Assembly: GCA_034359265.1 (NCBI GenBank)
Contig: CP136898.1
Coordinates: 56,967,501 to 57,031,500 of the forward strand
DNA from: Canna indica
Taxonomy: Eukaryota > Streptophyta > Magnoliopsida > Zingiberales > Cannaceae
Reading direction: 5' to 3'
DNA: 64,000 nt
Below are positions 53,574 through 64,000 of this stretch, piece by piece. The notes beneath the pieces are model-generated. The model was given only the letters and a program-made list of their open reading frames with translations, did no database searches and was not told the DNA's origin. Position 1 is the first letter of the stretch; every line of letters begins with the position of its first letter. A program made the translations under genes and the position numbers.

Positions 53574-56327
53574 AGTTGTTAATCGAGTTATATTTGATAG
53601 ACTAATGCAAAGAATTGCACAATTTTTCGAATAGAATCTTGAACGAAGCCGACTGATTGAACTTCGAGGTATCGGTTCGAAACGAACAGAAATCTGAGTC
53701 GCGAGCGACTCCAGAACATTCACTGTGATGGGAGAAGTTGTTAATCGATTTATTTATAACAAACTAATGCAAAGAATTGCACGCTTTTTGGAATAGAATC
53801 TTCAACGAAGTCGACTGATTGAACTTCAGGGTATCGGCTAGAAACGCCCAGCAATCTGAGTCCCGAGCGACTCCAGAACATTCACTGTGATGGGAGAAGT
53901 TGTTAATCGAGTTATTTATGACAAACTAATGCAAAGAATTGCACGCTTTTTGGAATAGAATCTTCAACGAAGTCGACTGATTGAACTTCAGGGTATCGGC
54001 TAGAAACGCCCAACAATCTGAGTCCCGAGCGACTCCAGAATATTCACTGTGATGGGAGAAGTTGTTAATCTAGTTAGTTATAACAAACTAATGCAAAGAA
54101 TTGCACGCTTTTTGGAATAGAATCTTCAACAAAGCCGACTGATTGAACTTCAGGGTATCGGTTAGAAACGCCCAGCAATCTGAGTCCCGAGCGACTCCAG
54201 AACATTCACTATGATGGGAGAAGTTGTTAATCGAGTTATATTTGATAGACTAATGCAAAGAATTGCACAATTTTTCGAATAGAATCTTGAACGAAGCCGA
54301 CTGATTGAACTTCGGGATATCGGTTCGAAACGAACAGAAATCTGAGTCGCGAGCGACTCCAGAACATTCACTGTGATGGTAGAAGTTGTTAATCGATTTA
54401 TTTATGACAAACTAATGCAAAGAATTGCACGCTTTTTGGAATAGAATCTTCAACGAAGTCGACTGATTGAACTTCAGGGTATCGGCTAGAAACGCCCAGC
54501 AATCTGAGTCCCGAGCGACTCCAGAACATTCACTGTGATGGGAGAAGTTGTTAATCTAGTTAGTTATGACAAACTAATGCAAAGAATTGCACACTTTTTG
54601 GAATAGAATCTTCAACGAAGCCGACTGATTGAACTTCAGGGTATCGGCTAGAAACGCCCAGCAATCTGAGTCCCGAGCGACTCCAGAACATTCACTGTGA
54701 TGGGAGAAGTTGTTAATCGAGTTATATTTGATAGACTAATGCAAAGAATTGCACAATTTTTCGAATAGAATCTTGAACGAAGCCGACTGATTGAACTTCG
54801 GGGTATCGGTTCGAAACGAACAGAAATCTGAGTCGCGAGCGACTCCAGAACATTCACTGTGATGGGAGAAGTTGTTAATCGAGTTATTTAAGACAAACTA
54901 ATGCAAAGAATTGCACGCTTTTTGGAATAGAATCTTCAACGAAGCCGACTGATTGAACTTCAGGGTATCGGCTAGAAACGCCCAGCAATCTGAGTCCCGA
55001 GCGACTCCAGAACATTCACTGTGATGGGAGAAGTTGTTAATCGAGTTATTTATGACAAACTAATGCATAGAATTGCACGATTTTTGGAATAGAATCTTCA
55101 ACGAAGTCGACTGATTGAACTTCAGGGTATCGGCTAGAAACGCCCAGCAATCTGAGTCCCGATCGACTCCAGAACATTCACTGTGATGGGAGAAGTTGTT
55201 AATCTAGTTAGTTATGACAAACTAATGCAAAGAATTGCACGCTTTTTGGAATAGAATCTTCAACGAAGCCGACTGATTGAACTTCGGGGTATCGGCTAGA
55301 AACGCCCAGCAATCTGAGTCCCGAGCGACTCCAGAACATTCAATGTGATGGGAGAAGTTGTTAATCTAGTTAGTTATGACAAACTAATGCAAAGAATTGC
55401 ACGCTTTTTGGAATAGAATCTTCAACGAAGCCGACTGATTGAACTTCAGGGTATCGGCTAGAAACGCCCAGCAATCTGAGTCCCGAGCGACTCCAGAACA
55501 TTCACTGTGATGGGAGAAGTTGTTAATCGAGTTATTTATGACAAACTAATGCATAGAATTGCACGATTTTTGGAATAGAATCTTCAATAAAGCCGACTGA
55601 TTGAACTTCAGGGTATCGGCTAGAAACGCCCAGCAATCTGAGTCCCGAGCGACTCCAGAACATTCACTGTGATGGGAGAAGTTGTTAATCGAGTTATATT
55701 TGATAGACTAATGCAAAGAATTGCACAATTTCTCGAATAGAATCTTGAACGAAGCCGACTGATTGAACTTCGGGGTATCGGTTCGAAACAAACAGAAAAT
55801 TGAGTCGCGAGCGACTCCAGAACATTCACTGTGATGGGAGAAGTTGTTAATCGAGTTATTTATGACAAACTAATGCAAAGAATTGCACGCTTTTTGGAAT
55901 AGAATCGTCAACGAAGCCGACTGATTGAACTTCAGGGTATCGGCTAGAAACGCCCAGCAATCTGAGTCCCGAGCGACTCCAGAACATTCACTGTGATGGG
56001 AGAAGTTGTTAATCGATTTATTTATGACAAACTAATACAAAGAATTGCACGCTTTTTGGAATAGAATCTTCAACGAAGTCGACTGATTGAACTTCAGGGT
56101 ATCGGCTAGAAACGCCCAGCAATCTGAGTCCCGATCGACTCCAGAACATTCACTGTGATGGGAGAAGTTGTTAATCTAGTTAGTTATGACAAACTAATGC
56201 AAAGAATTGCACGCTTTTTGGAATAGAATCTTCAACGAAGCCGACTGATTGAACTTCAGGGTATCGGCTAGAAACGCCCAGCAATCTGAGTCCCGAGCGA
56301 CTCCAGAACATTCACTGTGATGGGAGA
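53574..56327. repeat. 17-monomer higher-order unit, second copy (2,754 bp)
   Basis: This copy of 50820-53573 includes 'attcaatgtgatgg' near 55338. Private differences include 'atttataac' near 53746 and 'atttctcgaatag' near 55728. Its first two kilobases (53574 to about 55.6 kb) also match 56652 to about 58.7 kb at an offset of 3,078 bp, i.e. 19 monomers. Confidence 0.85.
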
Positions 56328-56651
56328 AGTTGTTAATCGAGTTATATTTGATAGACTAATGCAAAGAATTGCACAATTTTTCGAATAGAATCTTGAACGA
56401 AGCCGACTGATTGAACTTCGAGGTATCGGTTCGAAACGAACAGAAATCTGAGTCGCGAGCGACTCCAGAACATTCACTGTGATGGGAGAAGTTGTTAATC
56501 GATTTATTTATGACAAACTAATGCAAAGAATTGCACGCTTTTTGGAATAGAATCTTCAACGAAGCCGACTGATTGAACTTCAGGGTATCGGCTAGAAACG
56601 CCCAGCAATCTGAGTCCCGAGCGACTCCAGAACATTCACTGTGATGGGAGA

Positions 56652-58710
56652 AGTTGTTAATCGAGTTATATTTGATAGACTAATGCAAAGAATTGCACAA
56701 TTTTTCGAATAGAATCTTGAACGAAGCCGACTGATTGAACTTCGAGGTATCGGTTCGAAACGAACAGAAATCTGAGTCGCGAGCGACTCCAGAACATTCA
56801 CTGTGATGGGAGAAGTTGTTAATCGAGTTATTTATGACAAACTAATGCAAAGAATTGCACGCTTTTTGGAATAGAATCTTCAACGAAGTCGACTGATTGA
56901 ACTTCAGGGTATCGGCTAGAAACGCCCAGCAATCTGAGTCCCGAGCGACTCCAGAACATTCACTGTGATGGGAGAAGTTGTTAATCGAGTTATTTATGAC
57001 AAACTAATGCAAAGAATTGCACGCTTTTTGGAATAGAATCTTCAACGAAGTCGACTGATTGAACTTCAGGGTATCGGCTAGAAACGCCCAACAATCTGAG
57101 TCCCGAGCGACTCCAGAATATTCACTGTGATGGGAGAAGTTGTTAATCTAGTTAGTTATAACAAACTAATGCAAAGAATTGCACGCTTTTTGGAATAGAA
57201 TCTTCAACAAAGCCGACTGATTGAACTTCAGGGTATCGGTTAGAAACGCCCAGCAATCTGAGTCCCGAGCGACTCCAGAACATTCACTATGATGGGAGAA
57301 GTTGTTAATCGAGTTATATTTGATAGACTAATGCAAAGAATTGCACAATTTTTCGAATAGAATCTTGAACGAAGCCGACTGATTGAACTTCGGGATATCG
57401 GTTCGAAACGAACAGAAATCTGAGTCGCGAGCGACTCCAGAACATTCACTGTGATGGTAGAAGTTGTTAATCGATTTATTTATGACAAACTAATGCAAAG
57501 AATTGCACGCTTTTTGGAATAGAATCTTCAACGAAGTCGACTGATTGAACTTCAGGGTATCGGCTAGAAACGCCCAGCAATCTGAGTCCCGAGCGACTCC
57601 AGAACATTCACTGTGATGGGAGAAGTTGTTAATCTAGTTAGTTATGACAAACTAATGCAAAGAATTGCACACTTTTTGGAATAGAATCTTCAACGAAGCC
57701 GACTGATTGAACTTCAGGGTATCGGCTAGAAACGCCCAGCAATCTGAGTCCCGAGCGACTCCAGAACATTCACTGTGATGGGAGAAGTTGTTAATCGAGT
57801 TATATTTGATAGACTAATGCAAAGAATTGCACAATTTTTCGAATAGAATCTTGAACGAAGCCGACTGATTGAACTTCGGGGTATCGGTTCGAAACGAACA
57901 GAAATCTGAGTCGCGAGCGACTCTAGAACATTCACTGTGATGGGAGAAGTTGTTAATCGAGTTATTTAAGACAAACTAATGCAAAGAATTGCACGCTTTT
58001 TGGAATAGAATCTTCAACGAAGCCGACTGATTGAACTTCAGGGTATCGGCTAGAAACGCCCAGCAATCTGAGTCCCGAGCGACTCCAGAACATTCACTGT
58101 GATGGGAGAAGTTGTTAATCGAGTTATTTATGACAAACTAATGCATAGAATTGCACGATTTTTGGAATAGAATCTTCAACGAAGTCGACTGATTGAACTT
58201 CAGGGTATCGGCTAGAAACGCCCAGCAATCTGAGTCCCGATCGACTCCAGAACATTCACTGTGATGGGAGAAGTTGTTAATCTAGTTAGTTATGACAAAC
58301 TAATGCAAAGAATTGCACGCTTTTTGGAATAGAATCTTCAACGAAGCCGACTGATTGAACTTCGGGGTATCGGCTAGAAACGCCCAGCAATCTGAGTCCC
58401 GAGCGACTCCAGAACATTCACTGTGATGGGAGAAGTTGTTAATCTAGTTAGTTATGACAAACTAATGCAAAGAATTGCACGCTTTTTGGAATAGAATCTT
58501 CAACGAAGCCGACTGATTGAACTTCAGGGTATCGGCTAGAAACGCCCAGCAATCTGAGTCCCGAGCGACTCCAGAACATTCACTGTGATGGGAGAAGTTG
58601 TTAATCGAGTTATTTATGACAAACTAATGCATAGAATTGCACGATTTTTGGAATAGAATCTTCAATAAAGCCGACTGATTGAACTTCAGGGTATCGGCTA
58701 GAAACGCCCA
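56652..58710. repeat. Partial copy of the 17-monomer unit at a 19-monomer offset (3,078 bp)
   Basis: A monomers at 56652, 57300 and 57786 correspond to 53574, 54222 and 54708. The 'cttcggggtatcggctag' monomer near 58362 matches the one near 55284. The copy at 58.4 kb has 'attcactgtgatgg' where the two earlier copies have 'attcaatgtgatgg'. The expected A monomer at 58758 is replaced by a C monomer, which begins the next 7-monomer repeat. Confidence 0.8.
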
Positions 58711-59891
58711 GCAATCTGAGTCCCGAGCGACTCCAGAACATTCACTGTGATGGGAGAAGTTGTTAATCTAGTTAGTTATGACAAACTAATGCAAAGAATT
58801 GCACACTTTTTGGAATAGAATCTTCAACGAAGCCGACTGATTGAACTTCAGGGTATCGGCTAGAAACGCCCAGCAATCTGAGTCCCGAGCGACTCCAGAA
58901 CATTCACTGTGATGGGAGAAGTTGTTAATCGAGTTATATTTGATAGACTAATGCAAAGAATTGCACAATTTTTCGAATAGAATCTTGAACGAAGCCGACT
59001 GATTGAACTTCGGGGTATCGGTTCGAAACGAACAGAAATCTGAGTCGCGAGCGACTCCAGAACATTCACTGTGATGGGAGAAGTTGTTAATCGAGTTATT
59101 TAAGACAAACTAATGCAAAGAATTGCACGCTTTTTGGAATAGAATCTTCAACGAAGCCGACTGATTGAACTTCAGGGTATCGGCTAGAAACGCCCAGCAA
59201 TCTGAGTCCCGAGCGACTCCAGAACATTCACTGTGATGGGAGAAGTTGTTAATCGAGTTATTTATGACAAACTAATGCATAGAATTGCACGATTTTTGGA
59301 ATAGAATCTTCAACGAAGTCGACTGATTGAACTTCAGGGTATCGGCTAGAAACGCCCAGCAATCTGAGTCCCGATCGACTCCAGAACATTCACTGTGATG
59401 GGAGAAGTTGTTAATCTAGTTAGTTATGACAAACTAATGCAAAGAATTGCACGCTTTTTGGAATAGAATCTTCAACGAAGCCGACTGATTGAACTTCGGG
59501 GTATCGGCTAGAAACGCCCAGCAATCTGAGTCCCGAGCGACTCCAGAACATTCACTGTGATGGGAGAAGTTGTTAATCTAGTTAGTTATGACAAACTAAT
59601 GCAAAGAATTGCACGCTTTTTGGAATAGAATCTTCAACGAAGCCGACTGATTGAACTTCAGGGTATCGGCTAGAAACGCCCAGCAATCTGAGTCCCGAGC
59701 GACTCCAGAACATTCACTGTGATGGGAGAAGTTGTTAATCGAGTTATTTATGACAAACTAATGCATAGAATTGCACGATTTTTGGAATAGAATCTTCAAT
59801 AAAGCCGACTGATTGAACTTCAGTGTATCGGCTAGAAACGCCCAGCAATCTGAGTCCCGAGCGACTCCAGAACATTCACTGTGATGGGAGA
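57624..59891. repeat. 7-monomer higher-order repeat, two units of 1,134 bp
   Basis: Units 57624-58757 and 58758-59891 share the order C with 'cacacttt', A, 'atttaagac', 'gcatagaattgcacga', C, C, and 'gcatagaattgcacga' with 'caataaagccg'. A monomers lie at 57786 and 58920. Differences are single bases, such as 'gactctagaac' near 57920 and 'cagtgtatcgg' near 59821. Confidence 0.85.
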
Positions 59892-60700
59892 AGTTGTTAA
59901 TCGAGTTATATTTGATAGGCTAATGCAAAGAATTGCACAATTTTTCGAATAGAATCTTGAACGAAGCCGACTGATTGAACTTCGGGGTATCGGTTCGAAA
60001 CAAACAGAAAATTGAGTCGCGAGCGACTCCAGAACATTCACTGTGATGGGAGAAGTTGTTAATCGAGTTATTTATGACAAACTAATGCAAAGAATTGCAC
60101 GCTTTTTGGAATAGAATCGTCAACGAAGCCGACTGATTGAACTTCAGGGTATCGGCTAGAAACGCCCAGCAATCTGAGTCCCGAGCGACTCCAGAACATT
60201 CACTGTGATGGGAGAAGTTGTTAATCGATTTATTTATGACAAACTAATACAAAGAATTGCACGCTTTTTGGAATAGAATCTTCAACGAAGTCGACTGATT
60301 GAACTTCAGGGTATCGGCTAGAAACGCCCAGCATTCTGAGTCCCGATCGACTCCAGAACATTCACTGTGATGGGAGAAGTTGTTAATCTAGTTAGTTATG
60401 ACAAACTAATGCAAAGAATTGCACGCTTTTTGGAATAGAATCTTCAACGAAGCCGACTGATTGAACTTCAGGGTATCGGCTAGAAACGCCCAGCAATCTG
60501 AGTCCCGAGCGACTCCAGAACATTCACTGTGATGGGGAAGTTGTTAATCGAGTTATATTTGATAGACTAATGCAAAGAATTGCACAATTTTTCGAATAGA
60601 ATCTTGAACGAAGCCGACTGATTGAACTTCGGGGTATCGGTTCGAAACGAACAGAAATCTGAGTCGCGAGCGACTCCAGAACATTCACTGTGATGGGAGA

Positions 60701-60860
60701 AGTTGTTAATCGAGTTATTTATGACAAACTAATGCAAAGAATTGCACGCTTTTGAAATAAAATCTTGAACGAAGCCGACTGATTGAAGTCGGGGTATCGG
60801 GTCGAATCGATCAGAAATCTGAGTCATGAGCGACTCCAGAACATTCACTGTGATGGGAGA
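60701..60860. repeat. Diverged 160-bp monomer, first copy
   Basis: The first third is class B; the rest is class A-like but altered: 'cttttgaaataaaatc', 'gattgaagtcggggt', 'gggtcgaatcgatcag' and 'gagtcatgagcgactcc'. Two single-base losses bring it to 160 bp. The altered last inverted repeat has CATG in place of CGCG within 'gagtcgcgagcgactc', which breaks the innermost stem pair. Copies lie at 61185-61344 and 62965-63124. Confidence 0.9.
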
Positions 60861-61184
60861 AGTTGTTAATCGAGTTATTTATGACAAACTAATGCAAAGA
60901 ATTGCATGCTTTTTGGAATAGAATCTTCAACGAAGCCGACTGATTGAACTTCAGGGTATCGACTAGAAACGCCCAGCAATCTGAGTCCCGAGCGACTCCA
61001 GAACATTCACTGTGATGGGAGAAGTTGTTAATCGAGTTATATTTGATAGACTAATGCAAAGAATTGCACAATTTTTCGAATAGAATCTTGAACGAAGCCG
61101 ACTGATTGAACTTCGGGGTATCGGTTCGAAACGAACAGAAATCTGAGTCGCGAGCGACTCCAGAACATTCACTGTGATGGGAGA

Positions 61185-61344
61185 AGTTGTTAATCGAGTT
61201 ATTTATGACAAACTAATGCAAAGAATTGCACGCTTTTGGAATAAAATCTTGAACGAAGCCGACTGATTGAAGTCGGGGTATCGGGTCGAATCGATCAGAA
61301 ATCTGAGTCATGAGCGACTCCAGAACATTCACTGTGATGGGAGA
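61185..61344. repeat. Diverged 160-bp monomer, second copy
   Basis: It shares 'gattgaagtcggggt', 'gggtcgaatcgatcag' and 'gagtcatgagcg' with 60701-60860, but reads 'cttttggaataaaatc', so it differs at one base there. It follows an A monomer. Confidence 0.9.
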
Positions 61345-62964
61345 AGTTGTTAATCGAGTTATTTAAGACAAACTAATGCAAAGAATTGCACGCTTTTTAG
61401 AATAGAATCTTCAACGAAGTCGACTGATTGAACTTCAGGGTATCGGCTAGAAACGCCCAGCAATCTGAGTCCCGATCGACTCCAGAACATTCACTGTGAT
61501 GGGAGAAGTTGTTAATCTAGTTAGTTATGACAAACTAATGCAAAGAATTGCACGCTTTTTGGAATAGAATCTTCAACGAAGCCGACTGATTGAACTTCAG
61601 GGTATCGGCTAGAAACGCCCAGCAATCTGAGTCCCGAGCGACTCCAGAACATTCACTGTGATGGGAGAAGTTGTTAATCTAGTTAGTTATGACAAACTAA
61701 TGCAAAGAATTGCACGCTTTTTGGAATAGAATCTTCAACGAAGCCGACTGATTGAACTTCAGGGTATCGGCTAGAAACGCCCAGCAATCTGAGTCCCGAG
61801 CGACTCCAGAACATTCACTGTGATGGGAGAAGTTGTTAATCGAGTTATTTATGACAAACTAATGCAAAGAATTGCACGCTCTTTGGAATAGAATCTTCAA
61901 CGAAGTCGACTGATTGAACTTCAGGGTATCGGCTAGAAACGCCCAGCAATCTGAGTCCCGATCGACTCCAGAACATTCACTGTGATGGGAGAAGTTGTTA
62001 ATCTAGTTAGTTATGACAAACTAATGCAAAGAATTGCACGCTTTTTGGAATAGAATCTTCAACGAAGCCGACTGATTGAACTTCAGGGTATCGGCTAGAA
62101 ACGCCCAGCAATCTGAGTCCCGAGCGACTCCAGAACATTCACTGTGATGGGAGAAGTTGTTAATTGATTTATTTATGACAAACTAATACAAAGAATTGCA
62201 CGCTTTTTGGAATAGAATCTTCAACGAAGTCGACTGATTGAACTTCAGGGTATCGGCTAGAAACGCCCAGCAATCTGAGTCCCGATCGACTCCAGAACAT
62301 TCACTGTGATGGGAGAAGTTGTTAATCTAGTTAGTTATAACAAACTAATACAAAGAATTGCACGCTTTTTGGAATAGAATCTTCAACAAAGCCGACTGAT
62401 TTAACTTCAGGGTATCGGCTAGAAACGCCCAGCAATCTGAGTCCCGAGCGACTCCAGAACATTCACTGTGATGGGAGAAGTTGTTAATCGAGTTATTTAT
62501 GACAAACTAATGCAAAGAATTGCACGCTTTTTGGAATAGAATCTTCAACGAAGTCGACTAATTGAACTTCAGGGTATCGGCTAGAAACGCCCAGCAATCT
62601 GAGTCCCGAGCGACTCCAGAACATTCACTGTGATGGGAGAAGTTGTTAATCGAGTTATTTATGACAAACTAATGCAAAGAATTACACGCTTTTTGGAATA
62701 GAATCTTCAACGAAGTCGACTGATTGAACTTCAGGGTATCGGCTAGAAACGCCCAGCAATCTGAGTCCCGAGCGACTCCAGAACATTCACTGTGATGGGA
62801 GAAGTTGTTAATCGAGTTATATTTGATAGACTAATGCAAAGAATTGCACAATTTTTCGAATAGAATCTTGAACGAAGCCGACTGATTGAACTTCGGGGTA
62901 TCGGTTCGAAACGAACAGAAATCTGAGTCGCGAGCGACTCCAGAACATTCACTGTGATGGGAGA

Positions 62965-63124
62965 AGTTGTTAATCGAGTTATTTATGACAAACTAATGCA
63001 AAGAATTGCACGCTTTTGGAATAAAATCTTGAACGAAGCCGACTGATTGAAGTCGGGGTATCGGGTCGAATCGATCAGAAATCTGAGTCATGAGCGACTC
63101 CAGAACATTCACTGTGATGGGAGA
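62965..63124. repeat. Diverged 160-bp monomer, third copy
   Basis: By eye it is the same as 61185-61344, 1,780 bp upstream, including 'cttttggaataaaatc'. It again follows an A monomer and precedes the 'atttaagac' form. Confidence 0.9.
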
Positions 63125-64000
63125 AGTTGTTAATCGAGTTATTTAAGACAAACTAATGCAAAGAATTGCACGCTTTTTGGAATAGAATCTTCAACGAAGT
63201 CGACTGATTGAACTTCAGGGTATCGGCTAGAAACGCCCAGCAATCTGAGTCCCGATCGACTCCAGAACATTCACTGTGATGGGAGAAGTTGTTAATCTAG
63301 TTAGTTATGACAAACTAATGCAAAGAATTGCACGCTTTTTGGAATAGAATCTTCAACGAAGCCGACTGATTGAACTTCAGGGTATCGGCTAGAAACGCCC
63401 AGCAATCTGAGTCCCGAGCGACTCCAGAACATTCACTGTGATGGGAGAAGTTGTTAATCTAGTTAGTTATGACAAACTAATGCAAAGAATTGCACGCTTT
63501 TTGGAATAGAATCTTCAACGAAGCCGACTGATTGAACTTCAGGGTATCGGCTAGAAACGCCCAGCAATCTGAGTCCCGAGCGACTCCAGAACATTCACTG
63601 TGATGGGAGAAGTTGTTAATCGAGTTATTTATGACAAACTAATGCAAAGAATTGCACGCTCTTTGGAATAGAATCTTCAACGAAGTCGACTGATTGAACT
63701 TCAGGGTATCGGCTAGAAACGCCCAGCAATCTGAGTCCCGATCGACTCCAGAACATTCACTGTGATGGGAGAAGTTGTTAATCTAGTTAGTTATGACAAA
63801 CTAATGCAAAGAATTGCACGCTTTTTGGAATAGAATCTTCAACGAAGCCGACTGATTGAACTTCAGGGTATCGGCTAGAAACGCCCAGCAATCTGAGTCC
63901 CGAGCGACTCCAGAACATTCACTGTGATGGGAGAAGTTGTTAATTGATTTATTTATGACAAACTAATACAAAGAATTGCACGCTTTTTGGAATAGAATCT

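Larger units (their letters stand above)
61023..64000. repeat. 11-monomer higher-order repeat of 1,780 bp (second unit cut by the window edge)
   Basis: Units 61023-62802 and 62803 to the right edge each start with an A monomer followed by the 160-bp diverged monomer (61185 and 62965). Then come 'atttaagac', C, C, 'cacgctctttgg', C, and the 'taattgattt' monomer (near 62161 and 63941). The satellite continues past the window on this side. Confidence 0.87.

Noticed and set aside
1075..62952. More than 60 similar minus-strand frames of 69 codons (a few of 110-123).
   Set aside because: They begin at GTG, lie wholly in satellite (apart from one running a few bases into the LINE), coincide exactly with class A monomers, and vary only as the DNA repeat does. 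No start context, domain or codon constraint supports a gene.
1..64000. A CRISPR array, because of the regular direct repeats.
   Set aside because: The 162-bp units are contiguous, whole-unit homologous and lack unique spacers; no cas genes are present, and the LINE indicates a eukaryote.
1..64000. rDNA intergenic spacer repeats, telomeric repeats or tRNA-derived repeats.
   Set aside because: No rRNA sequence, no TTTAGGG-type runs, and no tRNA-like box A or box B arrangement were seen by eye in the monomer.

Overview
The window is almost entirely one tandem satellite DNA array. The monomer is 162 bp, all copies are head-to-tail in the same orientation, and about 388 copies fill 62.9 kb. A single 1,083-bp retrotransposon fragment at 2776-3858 interrupts it. 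I find no intact protein-coding gene, rRNA, tRNA or CRISPR array. The fragment is the 3' end of a LINE of the plant L1 type, so the source is most likely a flowering plant. An array of this length and regularity fits centromeric or other constitutive heterochromatin. The exact species and chromosome position cannot be read from the sequence.

Monomer anatomy, numbered from the first base of 'agttgttaat' (base 1 of the window is also monomer base 1): three main sequence classes alternate. Class A (marked by 'tatttgatagac', 'caatttttcg', 'ttcgaaacgaac') makes up roughly one monomer in five or six. Class B (marked by 'cgagttatttatgac', 'gaagtcgac') and class C (marked by 'ctagttagttatgac', 'gaagccgac') make up nearly all the rest and share the segment 'ggctagaaacgcccagcaat'. 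Hybrids of A with B or C, with switch points inside a monomer, occur several times. Class A carries three short inverted repeats (bases 33-46, 102-114 and 120-142). Each class keeps the first and at least a weaker form of the last.

Region by region: 1-2775 is a 10-monomer (1,620 bp) higher-order repeat (HOR). 2776-3858 is the LINE insertion, with a 16-bp target-site duplication at 2760-2775 and 3859-3874. 3859 to about 12.7 kb is a patchwork of 8- and 10-monomer periods. 12763-15678 is two 9-monomer units. 15517-27828 is a near-perfect tandem duplication of 38 monomers (6,156 bp each). Within and beyond it, a 22-monomer unit (3,564 bp) is present three times, up to about 30.5 kb. About 30.5-39.8 kb has A monomers at irregular spacings, mostly 8 to 10 units. 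About 39.8-44.8 kb is a 16-monomer duplication, with a 9-bp deletion in the second copy. About 45.0-52.5 kb is two 23-monomer units of 3,724 bp. 50820-56327 (17-monomer units), 53574-58.7 kb (19-monomer offset) and 57624-59891 (7-monomer units) are nested duplications. From 61023 to the right edge an 11-monomer unit of 1,780 bp contains a diverged 160-bp monomer.

The repeated 69-codon and 123-codon reading frames on the minus strand arise only because 162 is divisible by three and class A lacks stops in one reverse frame. They start at GTG, track the class A monomers exactly, and I do not call them genes.
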